Positions 5,180-5,374 of a DNA stretch of 5,374 nucleotides are shown here, one piece after another. The DNA lies in NCBI GenBank assembly GCA_016789245.1, contig JAEURM010000156.1, positions 1 to 5,374 on the forward strand, given 5' to 3'. Position 1 is the first letter of the stretch. Each line of letters begins with the position of its first letter. The DNA comes from Anaerolineales bacterium. Its GTDB lineage: Bacteria > Chloroflexota > Anaerolineae > Anaerolineales > UBA6663. The notes beneath the pieces are model-generated. The model was not told the DNA's origin and did no database searches. It saw nothing but the letters and a program-made list of their open reading frames with translations. The translations under genes were made by a program, and so were the position numbers.

Positions 5180-5374
5180 TGGAAAGTTTTGTTGTTCGCA
5201 TGGAGCAACAACCTGCAAACTGGGCTTTCTTTGACAAAACAGCCGCTGAATATCAAGCTGAAGCGCGGACAAAGATTGCCCAGCTTAAGCTTTTGCCTTC
5301 CGACTATCCCGCTACTATTGATGAATTATTAGAATTCGCTGGAGGAAATGGTACTCATTCAATTTTAGATATTC
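5179..5374 (+). CDS. Partial ORF, C-terminal part of the same VPYQ / GTHSILD family, runs off the window
   Basis: From ATG 5179 (overlapping the preceding TGA by one base, TGATG) this frame is open to the window edge, giving at least 65 residues. It contains a helical stretch (QAEARTKIAQLKLLP) and then ATIDELLEFAGGNGTHSILDI, which I associate with the later part of proteins that start with the VPYQ segment. The same frame is open upstream as far as 5062, just after a TAG at 5059-5061. A one-base shift anywhere between about 5062 and 5176 would therefore join it to the preceding piece as one chain of at least about 108 residues. Function is unknown. No ribosome binding site stands before 5179, which favours a broken gene over an independent start, although stop-start coupling is possible. 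Confidence 0.5.
   Translation, partial: MESFVVRMEQQPANWAFFDKTAAEYQAEARTKIAQLKLLPSDYPATIDELLEFAGGNGTHSILDI

Overview
The window is a gene-dense bacterial chromosome segment with every recognisable gene on the + strand. The genes are GC-rich with many GCGC and GGC runs; the first ~110 bases and the last ~330 bases are clearly more AT-rich. The likely source is a Chloroflexota bacterium (Anaerolineae-like). This rests on three things: a stand-alone V4R (hydrocarbon/tetrapyrrole-binding) protein of the type common there, a lipoprotein protease with a Thr/Pro-rich linker behind the lipobox, and a small VPYQ / GTHSILD family at the right edge. No rRNA or other taxonomic marker is present, so this is an inference.

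Layout. Positions 1-110 are an AT-rich leader with a duplicated 8-bp word. Positions 111-1920 hold a two-gene unit: a DUF1786 (COG4012) ASKHA-like protein of unknown function and, 22 nt later with a strong ribosome binding site, a 212-residue V4R-domain protein. It closes with a long-stem intrinsic terminator at 1926-1995. A 152-nt spacer leads to a secreted, lipid-anchored S41/PDZ protease homologue (2148-3395) whose expected catalytic Ser and Lys positions are occupied by Gly and Asp.

Directly after its stop codon comes a promoter (TTGACA, 18 bp, TGT-TAAACT) that runs into a perfect 18-bp inverted repeat at 3424-3464. This drives a type II toxin-antitoxin pair: a ribbon-helix-helix antitoxin (3471-3860) and a PIN-domain toxin (3857-4264), sharing an ATGA overlap. 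A calcineurin-like metallophosphoesterase (4252-5043) starts inside the toxin gene, so it is probably co-transcribed and translationally coupled. Four nt after it begins a small gene of an uncharacterised family (5048 to the window edge) that appears split by a frame change near 5062-5179.

How the genes relate. The DUF1786/V4R pair looks like one transcription unit, possibly for sensing or handling a small hydrophobic ligand; no pathway can be assigned. The antitoxin most likely binds the inverted repeat and autoregulates the run of overlapping genes 3471-5043. I see no CRISPR array, tRNA, rRNA, insertion sequence or phage gene, and no clear new multi-gene system. The most notable signals are the long perfect operator palindrome overlapping promoter and ribosome binding site, the apparently catalytically altered S41 protein, and the split gene at the right edge.
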